64,000 nt of DNA from Callaeas wilsoni. Its lineage: Eukaryota > Chordata > Aves > Passeriformes > Callaeidae. Every line of letters begins with the position of its first letter. Positions within the stretch are counted from its first letter, which is position 1. The notes beneath the pieces were generated by a model, which worked only from the letters and a program-made list of their open reading frames with translations, searched no databases and had not been told where the DNA came from. Below are positions 23,901-36,845 of this stretch, piece after piece. Where the stretch lies: assembly GCA_013398955.1 (NCBI GenBank), contig VWPU01009590.1, positions 4,822-68,821 on the forward strand, read 5' to 3'. The translations under genes were made by a program, and so were the position numbers.

Positions 23901-26898
23901 AAATCAGGGAGAAAAGCACATGAAAGATTCACCAGAGCAGGGAAGACAAAGAGGCGTCAGAGGCAGCCTCACAGCTTGCTTGTTATAGCAGCAATTGCAG
24001 GGCCAAGCTCAGGTCTATAACACTAACACAGCACCATCCTTTAGACCTCTGACAATGTCAGGCTTCTGGTGCATGAGAAAACATTTTTATCAGTTGTCAC
24101 TCAGAGCAAGACAAGGTTTTTAAAGCACTCCAACTAGGAGCTGCTCCACCACTGGGCTCATTTTGGCACTTTGATCTGCACTGCAGGGCTCTAAGCTCAG
24201 AACTCAAGCCATGAAGACAGGATTGTCAGCGACACAGAATTATACCATCCGGCTATTATGCCAATTAATATTTTGATTTTGAATCAGCATCTGGGCTTTT
24301 TATAAAACAAAGGAAGTTTTTGAGTGCCAAAGGCTGATGAGAGAAATAGTAGAAATCCTTTTGTGAACAATGCTGTATTATTTAAATTTGAAATTAAAAA
24401 TAAGATCATTTTAATGGCAGAAACACCATGACTCGTTCTTCATCTGTCTGTGATCTGCATGGTCATTTTATCTTAACATTGTGACTCTGATGCAGCAGCT
24501 CAGCACAGGAGGTATCATGGGCAAGGAGCACAAGCCCATTAAAGGCGGAGGAGCTGAACACTGAATTTGCATGTGGCTGCATCACACCTAGGCCCTGGGG
24601 AGACACAGATGCTCACCTTGGGAGCCTTCAAAGGCTACCTCCATCCTATTCTCATTCACTTCTGACATCGCTGCCCATCTCTTGCTGGTACAGAGCAAAG
24701 GGCAACCTGCTAGAAGGGACCCCTGCCTCTTGGGCTCTGCTCTTCACAAGGTCTGTCAGCCCTATTCCCCACTATTATTGCTACCAGTGTTGTCATTTAT
24801 GTTATATCAACGCATTCAGCTGACAAGATCAGCAGCACACTGTGCATGGCAAGGTACATGCACGTACTAAATGCAGGGATGAATGTGTGCTGTTATCTAT
24901 TCAACAGTAGGGGAGCTCAGGAACTGAGGTGCTGAGTGGCAGAATGGGAAATTGAATCCCATTCCAGCGCCTGAACAACAAATTTATTCTTTCTAAACTC
25001 ATTTCCTCTCAACCTAGTCGTTGTATGCAAAGATATTTTAATCAGCTGAGAGCAAAATAATTTTCTGTCTCTATAGGGTCTGATTCTGAATTCCTCACAT
25101 AACTGATTTCCTTCCAGTGAATCCAAGCTTTCAACAGATAACAAGAGTAATAACCAGAGCAGATTTAAAATGTTTTAAACAGAATTATTAATCTGTGCCA
25201 CTGATCTCTCAAAACAATTGCGTGTGTGCTCCTATTTCACCAGTTATTGCAAAGGTTAGTCATTCACAGCATGTCCACTAGGAACTGCTAGAAAACTTTG
25301 AATGCTTTTTTTGACAGGGTTTTTTGTTCTGTTTCACAATCAGCCAAAGCATTATTCTACCTAGAATAGAAAACAGGATTTACAACACCAAGCCAGATTT
25401 TTGCAGAGGGTCATTGTACAATCTCCAGCAAATTTTCTAGTAGGAGAAAAAAATTGTCTTGCTGAACTTTTGTCTGGTAAAATAACACATGACATATTTG
25501 TAATTTATGGAAATCAATCTATAGAGAATTTTTGGGTTCAAGTAATTATATCTCAGTGCAAGATCTAAATAAAATGGATGAAAAGGTAATTAGGCAAGTA
25601 ATACAACAATATAGATAAATGCCAAAAATGAGGTTCAAAGCACCGATCTTAACCATACAGCTGCAAATACTGGTAAGAAGCCAGTAATTACAGTTAAAGT
25701 CAATTGCCAGCTGTTTTAAAGCACACGCAATTTAAATGAGCATTGCAATTGCTACCTTCCAGTCTTGGCTGCTAAAATAGCAGACAAGAAATAGAAAATT
25801 AAAATCCAGACATTTAAAAATAGCTCACCACTTTTTCCTTTAATTGCTTGCCTGCTCTGAAATCATCTACATTTTATAGCATGCTTAGTGACAAGGAAGA
25901 TTTTGTGCAGCGCTTTTGCCTCTAAGATGATCTCATCCTAAAATATCACTATGAAAACCATATGTGTTTACAGAAAATCCTAGGGGCTAATGGCGGAGAC
26001 TTGCCTCCAGCACCCAGTGGACAAAAGAAGAAGAGATAATGGAAGTCATAAAAAAATCACATCTTCCTCTCATCACTTGGTAGATCAGCAAATACATCAA
26101 ATGATTGAGTGTTCCTGTGGAATTAGATGTTCCAACACTTGTAGAAGAATCAGAGATATATTTTCTACTATTTTCAATATTGAACTGAAGCCACCATCTC
26201 TGAGCTGTGGTCACATCACCCACCAGTAGAAAAAAATCCCACTTCGGGAATTTAGCAGGAGAAGGAGTCTTACCAGCAAAAGAAAGTACAATTTATTCCT
26301 GCAGAGGTGGACTCAGTCTGTACTTTTACAATGGCAATGGTATTAAGAGTTCCAAAAATAAAAAGGAATTTGATTCATACATTTTCAGATGATCCATTAC
26401 TGCAATAAATTGAACTAGGTGCTGACTTAAAAGTTCATTCTGTGCTGTCTTGAATAAAGTCTCTAAATTGGGAAGCTTATCAAAAAAATTCCTGATTTAG
26501 CTCTTAAAATGTACCACTGAACTGCAATACAAGGCACTCCAGTGACCCAACAGCTGTTGATAAGTTGTCATAATCATGCCATATATACAGTCTTGATGTT
26601 GATTAACAATCACATTGACTTATATTCCAATCTTCACTTGGTGCCTCAGTCACACATTTGAATCACTGGAAGGATACCATCACAGGGCAAATGGACATTA
26701 ACAAGGTAGGAACCAGTCCTAGTTAATGCTTGAGAAACCAAGTAGTACCAAAGCACTCCGTTTAGAAATAAAAACCTTTTCTCATCTCTGTCTCTAAGAC
26801 ATCCCAAGAAAGAAGGAATATATGAACGAAAAAGAGGAAAACTGTGAGTGATGTGCCAAGAACATCAGATTTTAAAAGTTGCCCTAGGAATCTTTTCT

Positions 26899-26915
26899 AA
26901 AAAAAAAAAAAAAAA
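26899..26915. repeat. A17 homopolymer
   Basis: Uninterrupted A run in AT-rich sequence. There is no AATAAA signal at the proper distance to the left and no recognisable retrocopy, so it is called only as low complexity. Confidence 0.9.
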
Positions 26916-27296
26916 TTGAATAGCCTGAAGAGAGAAATCTCTCACACATATGTCTTCTTCTGCACTAGCCTGTGCCTTCCCAAGCTTGACATTTTTTTCA
27001 TTTCAGGCATGGGATGAAGGCATTCAAAGAGAGTTAAAGTTCACTAAATGGAAACAGAAGATGTAACTCTAAAAGTCAAATATTGATTCTTACTAGTGCT
27101 ATCTTCAAAGCATTGACAAAGATGGGGAGTACACAAGGATAAGAAGTTGGCTGAGAGCTCTGGATACAACCACAGCAATAAAATGTGTTAAGACAAATGG
27201 TGCTGTGTTGATTCTGAGACTCCACATGGTTCTCCCAGAAAGATTCTAACATCATGCACAAAATAAGAAGTACCTAACCATCAAAGTATTCAGACC

Positions 27297-27350
27297 TGGG
27301 AGGCAGCCAAAGAAAGGAGAAGGGGAAAGAAAGAAAACAGGGGGAGAAAG
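27297..27350. repeat. Purine-rich (GA-rich) low-complexity tract
   Basis: About 54 bases made almost entirely of A and G, with GAAAGGAGAAGGGGAAAG-type words. It is low-complexity DNA with no repeat unit that holds for more than a few copies. Confidence 0.75.
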
Positions 27351-30300
27351 CATAAACTAAATCAAAGAGAAGTGATATTTCCATGCCTGGATTTTTTTAC
27401 TTGTTACATGATTTGAAGCTGACAAATCTGAAATCATCATTTCGAATGTACAGAGTAACCTAATAAAAGAAAACCAAAAAATTAGCAGAAAATGTTAATG
27501 ACCTAAAAAATCTCTTTTTGTGTTATTCCAGATTGAGGATTTTTATTCAAAATGAAAAATTCTCATTTTCCAGCAAAGTCTCCATGGAAGTGTCCTTCCG
27601 GAGACCCCTTCATTGTGGAGATTTTCAAGACGATGTGTCCCTTCTACTTGTATTCCTAAGTTTTCTTTTCAATGCAGTGAATCACTTTGACATGTTAGGA
27701 AAACTGATGTCAATACATAGGGGAGGTCTCCCAAAGGCTAATTGAAAACAAGACCGTTTAAAAAGAAAATTACTCATCTCTCATACTTATTCCTCTCTGC
27801 AAATATATAGCCGGCATAAAATAGCTCAAGTTGAGATCATGAATTTTGCAACCCACTTTGTTGAAATACATCTTTACACAGCCTGTCAGAAGATAGGAGA
27901 CAGATGTTCAATGTTTTCCACACTACTCTTCAAATAAACCACATGAGTTTTATGAGTGTTTCTCAGTGGGAAAGAAAGTGGCCTAGCCAAACAGCCTGAA
28001 AACTACAGAGCAATTGGATTTTGGTTTGGAAGCTAAACATAGGCTCTCCTTCTCTCCTATCAGTTGAAAAAGCTTGTCTGGACAGGATCTGTCAGAGATA
28101 GATTTTGTTTTGCTTTTCCACCTCTGCTCTGTCTCACATGGGATCGCCTGAAAAAACAGTGCCTGAGGGATCTATAGTCAGTTTTCTAAACCAAGCATAA
28201 CACAATCACAGTTCCTGGGCTACACATTTGACTCCTGTAATATAAAATGTGAGAGAACATCCCCCAATGGCATTTGAATCACATTCTTACAATTTTCAAG
28301 CTGCAAGTGCTTTTCATTTTATTTCTTAGAAAAGAGATGTTCTCTCAAAGACTTTGTGTGTTGAACAGCTATGCAAATTCTCCAACATGCCAGCATGGAG
28401 TTACCCATGTCAGACAAATATCTTTTGTAGAGGGCAATAAGAAATTATGTCTTCTTACTTTGTGGTTAGATACTGAAGTCCTTACTCAGGAAAAATGGTT
28501 ACTTAATTAGCACTCAAACTTTACAGAGACTGAGGCCAGAGAGATCATTAGAACTTCCTAAATTTCATCTATTTAGTTTTGAATCGAGCTCATTAAATTA
28601 TATTTGGTGAGCGCATAGTTTATGCTCACTCTAACTGTATTGCCTAGTAAGTTTTCAATGTGCATACAGTAACACATTGACAATTCATGAATGTTCCTAA
28701 GAGTTTAACGGCCTCACCTTTAAAAAAAGAAAGCTAGACGTCACTTATTTAAAAATTTAACTCATCTGTCTTTGACTTCCAGCCACTGATCCTTCTTGTC
28801 TTCTCTACTTGATGAAACAACACTTAAAACTTAGTTTCCCCCCTCAGTGAGAGTACTTAAGCTGTATCATCAAGTCATCTCTCAATCTCCTGGTGGTGAA
28901 TTATCACATGAATCTATATTCCTCAAAAATATTTTTGTTTCCTCTTTTCACATCTTTTCAATTTTTAAAGAACACTTCTAAAACATACATGCTAGAATTG
29001 GGCACAGTATTCTAAGAGCATTTTCAATGTCGTTCGTTGCAGATAAAAAGACATTTCTCCTCTGACTTGCTCCCAAGCACAAGAAGTGCTTTTGGCAGTA
29101 GTATTGCTTTTACACTCCTATCAGAAATACTTACAAAGAAAGGTACTACTGCTTTTTATAAAAGTATCCCATGGTCTTTGTTTCTACATGTGTGACTTCA
29201 CCGGTGGCTATTTTTCTATCATTTGATCCCATAAGATAATCTGATCTCTATGAGATGCAATTTTTTCCCCCATAGCAGTCAATAAACGTTTGAACCACAT
29301 TGACTCCCTGGAAGAAGTGTAAGACAGAGAATGTGATGGCTACTGCAGAGGACTCTTATGATCTGTCAATATTTCTGAGAGTAGTAGAAGAAATTAATGC
29401 CAGTTAATTGTTAAACATGGTGCTTTGAAATTGATACTCGATGAAGACCTAGAGAAGAAGGACAGGGAACAACATATATTTCTTCAAACATTCCCTGAAT
29501 TCTCCACAGAAACAGATATCATATTTAGACATATTGGTCTTTTGTATTTTTGCAATATGCAATATAATCAACTCCTGTCAACATAGCTTATACTTTGAAT
29601 ATGGCTCTATGGAGTCAACCCAGATGCACGCATATAAGTACCAAGTGCAATTTTGAGGGGCATTTCCAAAGCAGTGACATCAATATGGGTTCATATGGGA
29701 GATTTGCTCCTTTCTGGAGAGGCTGCAACAACCACATGATGAATATATCATTTATAATGTCCTGTGGACTTTGCCTTTTCACAAAAAATACTGCACTTTC
29801 TTCACAGCAGAATTTTATTTGTTCATATGTGAATTATGAAACACAGCATCAAAGCTAGTGCTATGTACCTGTGGTGAAAGAGAAGCTGAGGTTCATAAGG
29901 ATTGGCCAGCAGGTAAGGGCAAAGGGCTAAATAAATGAGGGGAACCACCTCGGGTAAAAGAAACAGAAGATGGAAAATCTCATGGTCAGTCCCAATGGCA
30001 TAATGCTGTGACACATTAGAGGATGTATGAGTTTGGATGCAATAGTTTGACAACTGTCTTTGTACACACTTAAATAGCAAGATATTGCTAAGAAAAATGA
30101 GCTGCGTGAACCTTTCCTGAAATATTTGTGTTTTCCTAATTAAAAAAGGTATGATGAATTTTCTTCTCTGAGATCAAGTCCTAAAGGCTACGCAGCCAGC
30201 AGACAAGGGGTAAGAAGGACAGTGCTTGTTCACTTTGTGCTGCTTTGCAATAAATGAAGATTGCTGTGTCATGGAAAGAATGAGAGTTTCAATCAAACTT

Positions 30301-30692
30301 TATCAGAAAAGTCCTTCTGTTGAGACATGAGGTGCAGAAAGGAAGGACTCCCTTACTTTCTAAACTCCTCCTCAGAGAGCAACCCAAGTGTAATTGGATC
30401 CAATCTTAGCCCCAGACTGTCAATGGCTTAAGCCTAAGGAATTCCAGAGATGTGTTTGAATGTTTCTACAACCCTCTCCCACAGGATTAAGGATAGCAAA
30501 CCAGCTATATTTATACAAATATTTATTATGATAGTGATTTGACAAGAATACCTTAATCAGAATTATTTACTAGAGAGTATAGGAGCTATATCTGCTAGTA
30601 TAGTATAATGCACCATTTGGAAGCAATATTGAAGCAATTATATTAAAGCAATTTCATTAAAGCTAGAAAAAACTATTATTAAATAGAGATTG

Positions 30693-30836
30693 ATGTTACT
30701 TTTATACTAATGACCGTGGGCAAGTCACAAGTAATCTTGAGGGGCATCCCCACTCGAGGAAGTATGTTACTTATATACTAATGACTGTGGGCAAGTCACA
30801 AGAAGTAATCTTGAGGGGCATCCCCACTCGAGGAAG
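30693..30836. repeat. 71/73-bp tandem duplication, two copies
   Basis: Copy one spans 30693-30763 and copy two 30764-30836. They share words such as GTGGGCAAGTCACAAG and CTTGAGGGGCATCCCCACTC and differ by about two or three substitutions and a 3-bp insertion (GAA) in copy two. Such high identity in an otherwise old landscape points to a recent duplication or to duplication within a young repeat family. Confidence 0.95.
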
Positions 30837-30960
30837 GAATCTGCACACACACGCCAAGGGGTATGTTAGAAAATCATGCCTTTAAAAGGCAGGATTGGGC
30901 TTTTATAGTATAAAGTGATTGACTGTCAGTCAGATGTCTTCAGGCCAGCTGTGTCAGCTC

Positions 30961-31004
30961 AGCAGCTTTAGATAAGTTATTAAGCAGCTTTAGATAAGTT
31001 GTTA
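30961..31004. repeat. 22-bp tandem duplication, two copies
   Basis: AGCAGCTTTAGATAAGTTATTA is repeated once with a single A-to-G change (21 of 22 identical). It lies about 50 bases after the TATAAAG box at 30909 and 125 bases after the larger tandem duplication. Confidence 0.95.
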
Positions 31005-31040
31005 TTAATATGTCTTATTTCATCCTTGGTCCATGTACTT

Positions 31041-33990
31041 TACTATATCTGCCACATCTTCATCTCACTATCAGGATGTTTAACTTTGGGATTGATGAAT
31101 CAGACTGGTTTCAGCCTTATTCAACTCCAAAAGCAGCATGATGTCCCCTTTTACATTCACCACTGGTAGCTTTGCAAATAGGGCATTGTTTGAGTTATTT
31201 TACCCTATTCTAGGCAGAGCATCTTGCTGCATGCAGAGTCATATTTTGTACTTGAGGAATTTTTCTTTTTTTTTTTTTTTTTTTTTTTTTGTGACACAGT
31301 GAGCTGCATCCTCCTTAGGGAGAACAGAAGGGTTTGCAGAGCATTGTGAAGCAGCAGGCAGCAGCACTGTGTGAACCCTGCAGCAAGCAGAAACCTCTCT
31401 GGATCCTCTATTTATTTTTTATTTGTCTTGAAGTTCTGGCAGCATCTCAGTTCCTTCTAAATGAGAACCAGAGTCAGTAACTGAATTTCAGTCTTATACC
31501 CTCATCCTAGAAGTACCAGCCTCCTGCTGATCCAGTATGAAGACAAGTGAACAAGAAATATAATGTGCTTTTGGAGCATTTCAGAAATGCTAGTCTTAAC
31601 GGAGAGAGAAAAGCCACAAAACTTCCATTTGAAGATGTGCTAAAAGAGTCTGTGCTGCACAACATGTGACAATAACTGGGTCCCTTGATCTGTTTTGATG
31701 GGGCATCTCTGAGTTTACTGTAATGAAAACCATATGAAAAGAAATTGAAAGAGACAGAAGAGTTGCATTCTTCAAATCATTCCTGGTTGAGGGCATAGAA
31801 TACCTCACAGGTATTTCATTAAAAATTAAACCACATTTATCCAGAATTAATTGCAAGGAACAAATTTGCAAATATTCATCAAGATGGCAGTGAAACAAAA
31901 CAAAGTATGGCTCTTTAGAAAATAAACATGCATGTCTCAGTCTCTGGCACTGTTTGGGAAATTATAAATGTATCATCACATTGACAGCAAATGACTCATT
32001 GTTTTTGAGACCCATATAAAAAAACCAGGGTGCAGATTCTTACCGAGAGGGTTAAGAATGCCATGTGTTTATGCAGCTCAAATATAAGTCACTTGCAATT
32101 ATATGCTTATGTTTTCCATTTGATAATGTCAGCGTACTGAGAGGGGGCCAAAGTAGGTTTGGTAGGCACCAACGCATAGCACTCTCTGCAGAAGAGCAAT
32201 GCAAAGCTTAGGTTTCATTCACTGAACTCGGTTGTTAAAGCTTTTTGTTTCTGATTGATTAATCAATAAGATATGACAAAATGCAGAGATACTGAAAGGG
32301 TCAATTGAACTGAATAAAGCAATATTTTTATATTGGCACAACGCTGCAAGACATAGATGGATGATATATAGCTTCTTCCCATACACCAAGAAAAAACTGT
32401 GAGAAACACTTCCATTAATGTAGCACACTGCAGACCATTTTTCTTCCCTCCTTCTGTGGCTAACATGCTTATTCTGAGGAAATGAAGGTGTGTGCAGCTG
32501 CCTCCACAATTGCAGTCATCAGCAAATGAAAAGGGTGAGTTGGACAAGCAGTGCAACTTGACTGGATAGGTGGGCTATGAGCAGTTGCAATTTATCAAAG
32601 CTGGCTGCATCTTCTCCCACTTCTTTCCTTCAGTGCACTCCTCCATCAGTTTTACCAGTGAAATCAACCTTCCCTCACACCTCCTCATTTTCCTTCTTCC
32701 ACCTTCTCCAAATCTGCAGCTGCAACAATCCCCTTCTCATGTTTTCCTTACCAGCCACCCAATTCTGTGACCCAGCTCATCTAATCTGTACTGCCTCATT
32801 TTCTTCTTAGTTTTAGGGCTGATAAAGGAGAATACTTGTCAACCCAGCAGCTAAGTTAGGGGGTCAGGCAAGCCTTGGGTACCCTCCTTGGCTATCCAGA
32901 CACCTCAGCAGCAGTGACAAGTTGTTTTTTTTTTTTTAGCTACCGATGCACCAAAGCCCCAGTCTGCTGGTGACAGACTTGCACCACACGATGTAGCCCA
33001 GGGCTGAAGCTGGTGCAGGATCTGAGCTACCATTGTAAAGGTACACCAGGATCTGCCAGGACACAGGAGAAACTTATGCAAAAAGTGATGGGACCTTCAC
33101 TTCCTTATTGCAGAAGAATCTTTCTCTGTGGCTTGAATGTGCATTTTATGGCAAGAAGAGGAAAAGAAGACAGATTGCATGTCAAACCAAACATTGGTAT
33201 AACGGTCAATTTTACAGGCTATGAGGATAGGTAATTCAGTTTCCAAAAGAACAGCAGGTAGCAGGAAGAACTATAAACAGCCACTGATGGTACTTATTAT
33301 TCCAGCTATAATCCTGGTCTTTGCCACCCTTCAGAGCAGTATTCATAGGACACCATATTTTAAACCCTAAACTGCACCTATCTCACACCTCTGAATCTGG
33401 CATCAAATAACCAACTCTCAGTAAGAAATGAAAAAATAAAGCCAACAACAAGCTGCCTAACTGAATTCTTGGGACAATGAAGTGTGAACAGGTGTGATGA
33501 TGTGTTAAACAGCATGTGGCAAAAATGCCTGTGCTTGCTAATGAGATGACAGTTGCTTGTTATGCAAACTGTCCTAGCAAAATCATCTTTGCCTGCTACC
33601 TATGCCCTTGGGCTCACATCCAATCAACCTGAGAGCTGCAACATGTCATTCAAAATGACATTCATCAGTATAGACAGCTATGTGAGACCTATATGCACAG
33701 AAATCCCCAATACTCGCTACCATTAGGATAAATGGAGCATTTCATCAGAGTAAGTTTGGAATGTGCAAGCTTTCCTAGCCAAAAAAGATTGGGGACTGAT
33801 GAGAATTGCAAGCTCCACTAGTGGGAAATGTAGACAAATTAAAATGAAATCTCCATTTGGTGTATTTGTGTAGCTTGAAATAACACTGATCTTTTCAAAT
33901 GAAGTGAGTAAAAATAATTTTTTTATTAAATTATGGTGAGCTAAAAGAGAAGTGGTACAATATGGGCTTGTCTGTGATTTTTGCCCCAGA
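31041..33990. other. Mixed unique sequence, no gene seen
   Basis: About 2.9 kb holding a T25 tract (31266-31290), a shorter T run at about 32925-32938 and otherwise unique sequence of mixed composition. Overlapping short open frames near 32219-32810 on both strands lack any recognisable domain. No repeat family was identified. Confidence 0.55.
31260..31290. repeat. Poly-T tract (T25 with one C upstream)
   Basis: T run of 31 positions with a single C at 31265. Read on the minus strand it is a poly-A tract. No AATAAA lies in the 10-30 bases before it on that strand, and no target duplication was seen, so it is kept as a simple repeat, not a retrocopy tail. Confidence 0.95.
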
Positions 33991-33995
33991 ACTGG

Positions 33996-34165
33996 TTTGG
34001 TTTGGTTTGGTTTTGGTTTTGGGTTTGGGGGGTTTGGGGGGTTTGGAGGGGGGGAGCATTGTTTTGTTTTGGTTTTTTTTTTTTTTTTAGTTGGTTGGTT
34101 GGTTGGGGGTTTTTTGTTTGTTTGTTTGTTTGTTTGCTGTTGTTTTGGGTTTTTTTGTTTATTGC
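33996..34165 (+). repeat. G/T-rich low-complexity block with G-quadruplex motif
   Basis: A composite of (GGTTT)n, TTTGGGGGG units, a T run, (GGTT)n and (TTTG)n. Inside it, 34021-34054 has four G-runs (3, 6, 6 and 7 long) separated by loops of 3, 3 and 6 bases, the classical intramolecular G-quadruplex pattern on the plus strand. The long open frames across it (161 codons on the minus strand, 94 and 80 on the plus strand) are pure low-complexity artefacts rich in Pro/Thr/Lys or Gly/Phe/Val. Confidence 0.95.
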
Positions 34166-36825
34166 CGGAAGAAAGAAAAGGAGGCAGGGAAGGAGGAGTA
34201 ATCATCATAATTATTCCTCGTGATCCTTTTTCATGAGGAGTATTATGCCTTTTGCATCTTACAGAAATGAGAAAAAAATTAAAATCTACTGCCTATATAT
34301 ATTAACATATCAACAACTGAAAGGATTGAAATCAATAAGGGAGGATAATACATTAACCTTTAGAGAACTGGAGTTCAAGATGAAGACTGATGGAGTGCTA
34401 CTGTGTTTGATCACCTTGTTTAAGCCGGTATGCAATGTAAGTTAATTGGCTGTATTAAAGTAGTGCACAGAGATTTTCATGGCTTAAAAAGACTTCATTT
34501 TCATTATTATTATTATTGTTACTGCAGCAAACTTAAATTTTTGTTATATTTTTTCCATGTCCTCTTCCTATGAGTAACAATGCAGAAGGTGCATTATACT
34601 ACAACACATGCTTTAAACCACAGTCACTTTTTAAGCTCATTTTCCATCTCTCTTTTTTTAACTCATGTGTGAAATTTATCTGCTTTTGTAGAATGGAAAG
34701 GAGTGAGGAGAATTCACACACATAAAATAGATCACAACATACAACCACGTAAGTCCCAGTATACGTGAACACTGGATAATTCAACAAAAGGAAATTTCTG
34801 ACAAAATGCTGCCTGGAAACATTGTCTTCCCTGGCAAGGAAGGAAGACAATTTATATTCAGTGTTAATGACAATAATATGCAAAAATATGACGTCTGCTG
34901 AATTGAAAATAGTTCCTCTTAGCTTTTAGCCAAAAGGAGGGTATTCACTGCATGTTTTGAAAGAAATTGAATATATTCAAATTAATTATGAGAAAGACTG
35001 AATGATATGCAGAAAAAGACACTTTTTCCTGAGTCTTTTGAAAATATTTCAGTTCTTTACAACAAATTTGTACCACTTCAGCAAACACTTGCTAATGCAA
35101 ATGACTCATAACAGGAAATACATATAAATAGATACCAAAGTGTTATGGTAAAATATATTTCCCATTCAATTCTAAGACTAAATACTGCCACTGAAACAAT
35201 GTCGTTTGTTTAACATTATACTCATTGCATTCTGTGACAGCTCTTGTTTTCTAGATTATAGGGTGAAATAACTCATAGATTAGCAATTATTTACAGTGTT
35301 GTACAACTATGATTATTTTTAAAGGGAAGGAAGTACTTAAACATGTGCTTGCACTCAGAACAAAATGTAATCCTATCTTTCTGAACTCGAGTTGACCTAT
35401 ATGGGTGTGCTGACACAACATAATTATGATGAACAACCTTGTTATACAATAAGAAAAGCTTCCTGTGGCTGTGCTGTTTTAGCAAATATCTGTACAATAT
35501 CAATTGGGCAAATACCCTCCACAACAAAAAAAAAGTTATAATAATATTTCATTAGGATCAATAACTGTTTTATTATTCACAATGCATGAAGTGCTAAGAT
35601 TAACCTGTTGTGTAGTAAATTTAGTGCTCTGACACTTAATACGATATGATTTTACAATATAGCTAATGTGCACAAAACATTGAAATATAAATATTGCCAC
35701 ATATGAGATTTATGATAAATTTAAGATAGGAATGAATGTAGGCCAAGTCTTCATGTTGCTCAGCTGAGGTCAAGAAAATCAATATTGTTCATAATGTGTC
35801 TGTGACACAGAAGCTTAAAGGAGAAGCCTTCTGAATAAAAAGATACACTTCTCTATTTACCCTTAGCTTTTTTTTCCCCGAACAGATATATCTTTTGAAA
35901 TCTAAGGTATCTGAGAAAAATGACTAAGTCATGTTAAATCTTTCTAATGGATACAGTATGGATGTTATTAAGATCAATGAAAGTGTTGTAACTCCTTTAA
36001 ACTTTTGACTTCCAGATTTAACCATAAGATACCAGAAGAAATACAGATCTGAAATAAACAGAAATTTGTATCTCTGAAACACAAATAGAAAGCAAAAACT
36101 TGGACAGGTATGCTTAATTTTTTCTTCTGTGGAACAATCCTACCTTTCCCACACATGTCAAACAGATTAAAAAATTAGAAAGAATGTAGGTGGTGAGATT
36201 AGGTTGCAAGGCTGTCTAGCACTAACACAAGTGCTATCCAGTATGACAAGTTTTCAAAATAAATTTCTTTTGTACCATCCTATGACTTTGTAACTTCACT
36301 AGGACCTTAGATCTGTTGCTGATAATACAATCAAACTGAAATTTTCTTAATAATCTGTCAGAAGATAATTAAGTTCTGAAAAATTTGAACTTTTTATGAG
36401 AAAAATTCTGATTTAACCTCTTACAGTGGTCTAAAAAAAGAGATAAAAGAACAGGAAATATTAGGAAAACATCAGAAATTCTAGATTTCATTCAGCCTCA
36501 CAAAATACATAAAATCTGAAAGTTAAATAACATCAGAAGTATCCTGGCATATGCTGAAACATCAGAAAAAACAAACATTAGTCCCACATCTGTAAGAAAT
36601 ATCATCAAAATGAACAACTTTACTGAGAATAACCAGTTAAAATAGCCTGTCAATATTCTTATAGTTTCATAGGCTGTACCTCCAATTCAAGCCACATATT
36701 TTATTATAGTCTCCATAATTTCAAGACTGCTAAACTTTTTCTCTTCAAAATGATCTTCAAAATCAAGTCCACATGAAATCCTTAAAAAAAAAAAGTAGAA
36801 AAAACCGACCACATAAAGTGGACAC

Positions 36826-36845
36826 TATCATATCATATCATATCA
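36826..36845. repeat. (TATCA)4 short tandem repeat
   Basis: Four exact copies of TATCA, followed by a partial fifth (TATCATTC). It is a short microsatellite. Confidence 0.9.

Larger units (their letters stand above)
17701..30596. other. Long AT-rich stretch, no gene seen
   Basis: Nearly 13 kb without a recognisable gene or young transposon. Contents that can be named are a perfect hairpin at 20886-20925, an A17 run at 26899-26915 and a purine-rich tract at 27297-27350. Two stretches (about 23840-24080 and 25660-25900) have few homopolymers and several homeodomain-like TAATTA and E-box words, which is how conserved non-coding elements often look. All open frames are short and lack motifs. Confidence 0.55.
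30597..31040 (+). mobile_element. Probable LTR-derived fragment with duplicated U3-like units
   Basis: This stretch combines a 71-73 bp tandem duplication (30693-30836), a TATAAAG box at 30909-30915 and a 22-bp tandem duplication (30961-31004). Repeated units ahead of a TATA box are a common layout of retroviral U3 enhancers, and the general composition resembles passerine LTRs. I could not find secure TG...CA borders or a target duplication, so both ends are approximate and the family is not named. It could also be a local expansion in unique sequence. Confidence 0.35.

Noticed and set aside
33723..34208. 161-codon open frame on the minus strand with Pro/Lys/Thr-rich sequence, and the plus-strand Gly/Phe/Val-rich frames opposite it
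   Set aside because: They are direct translations of the G/T-rich low-complexity block. There is no domain and no sign of codon selection.
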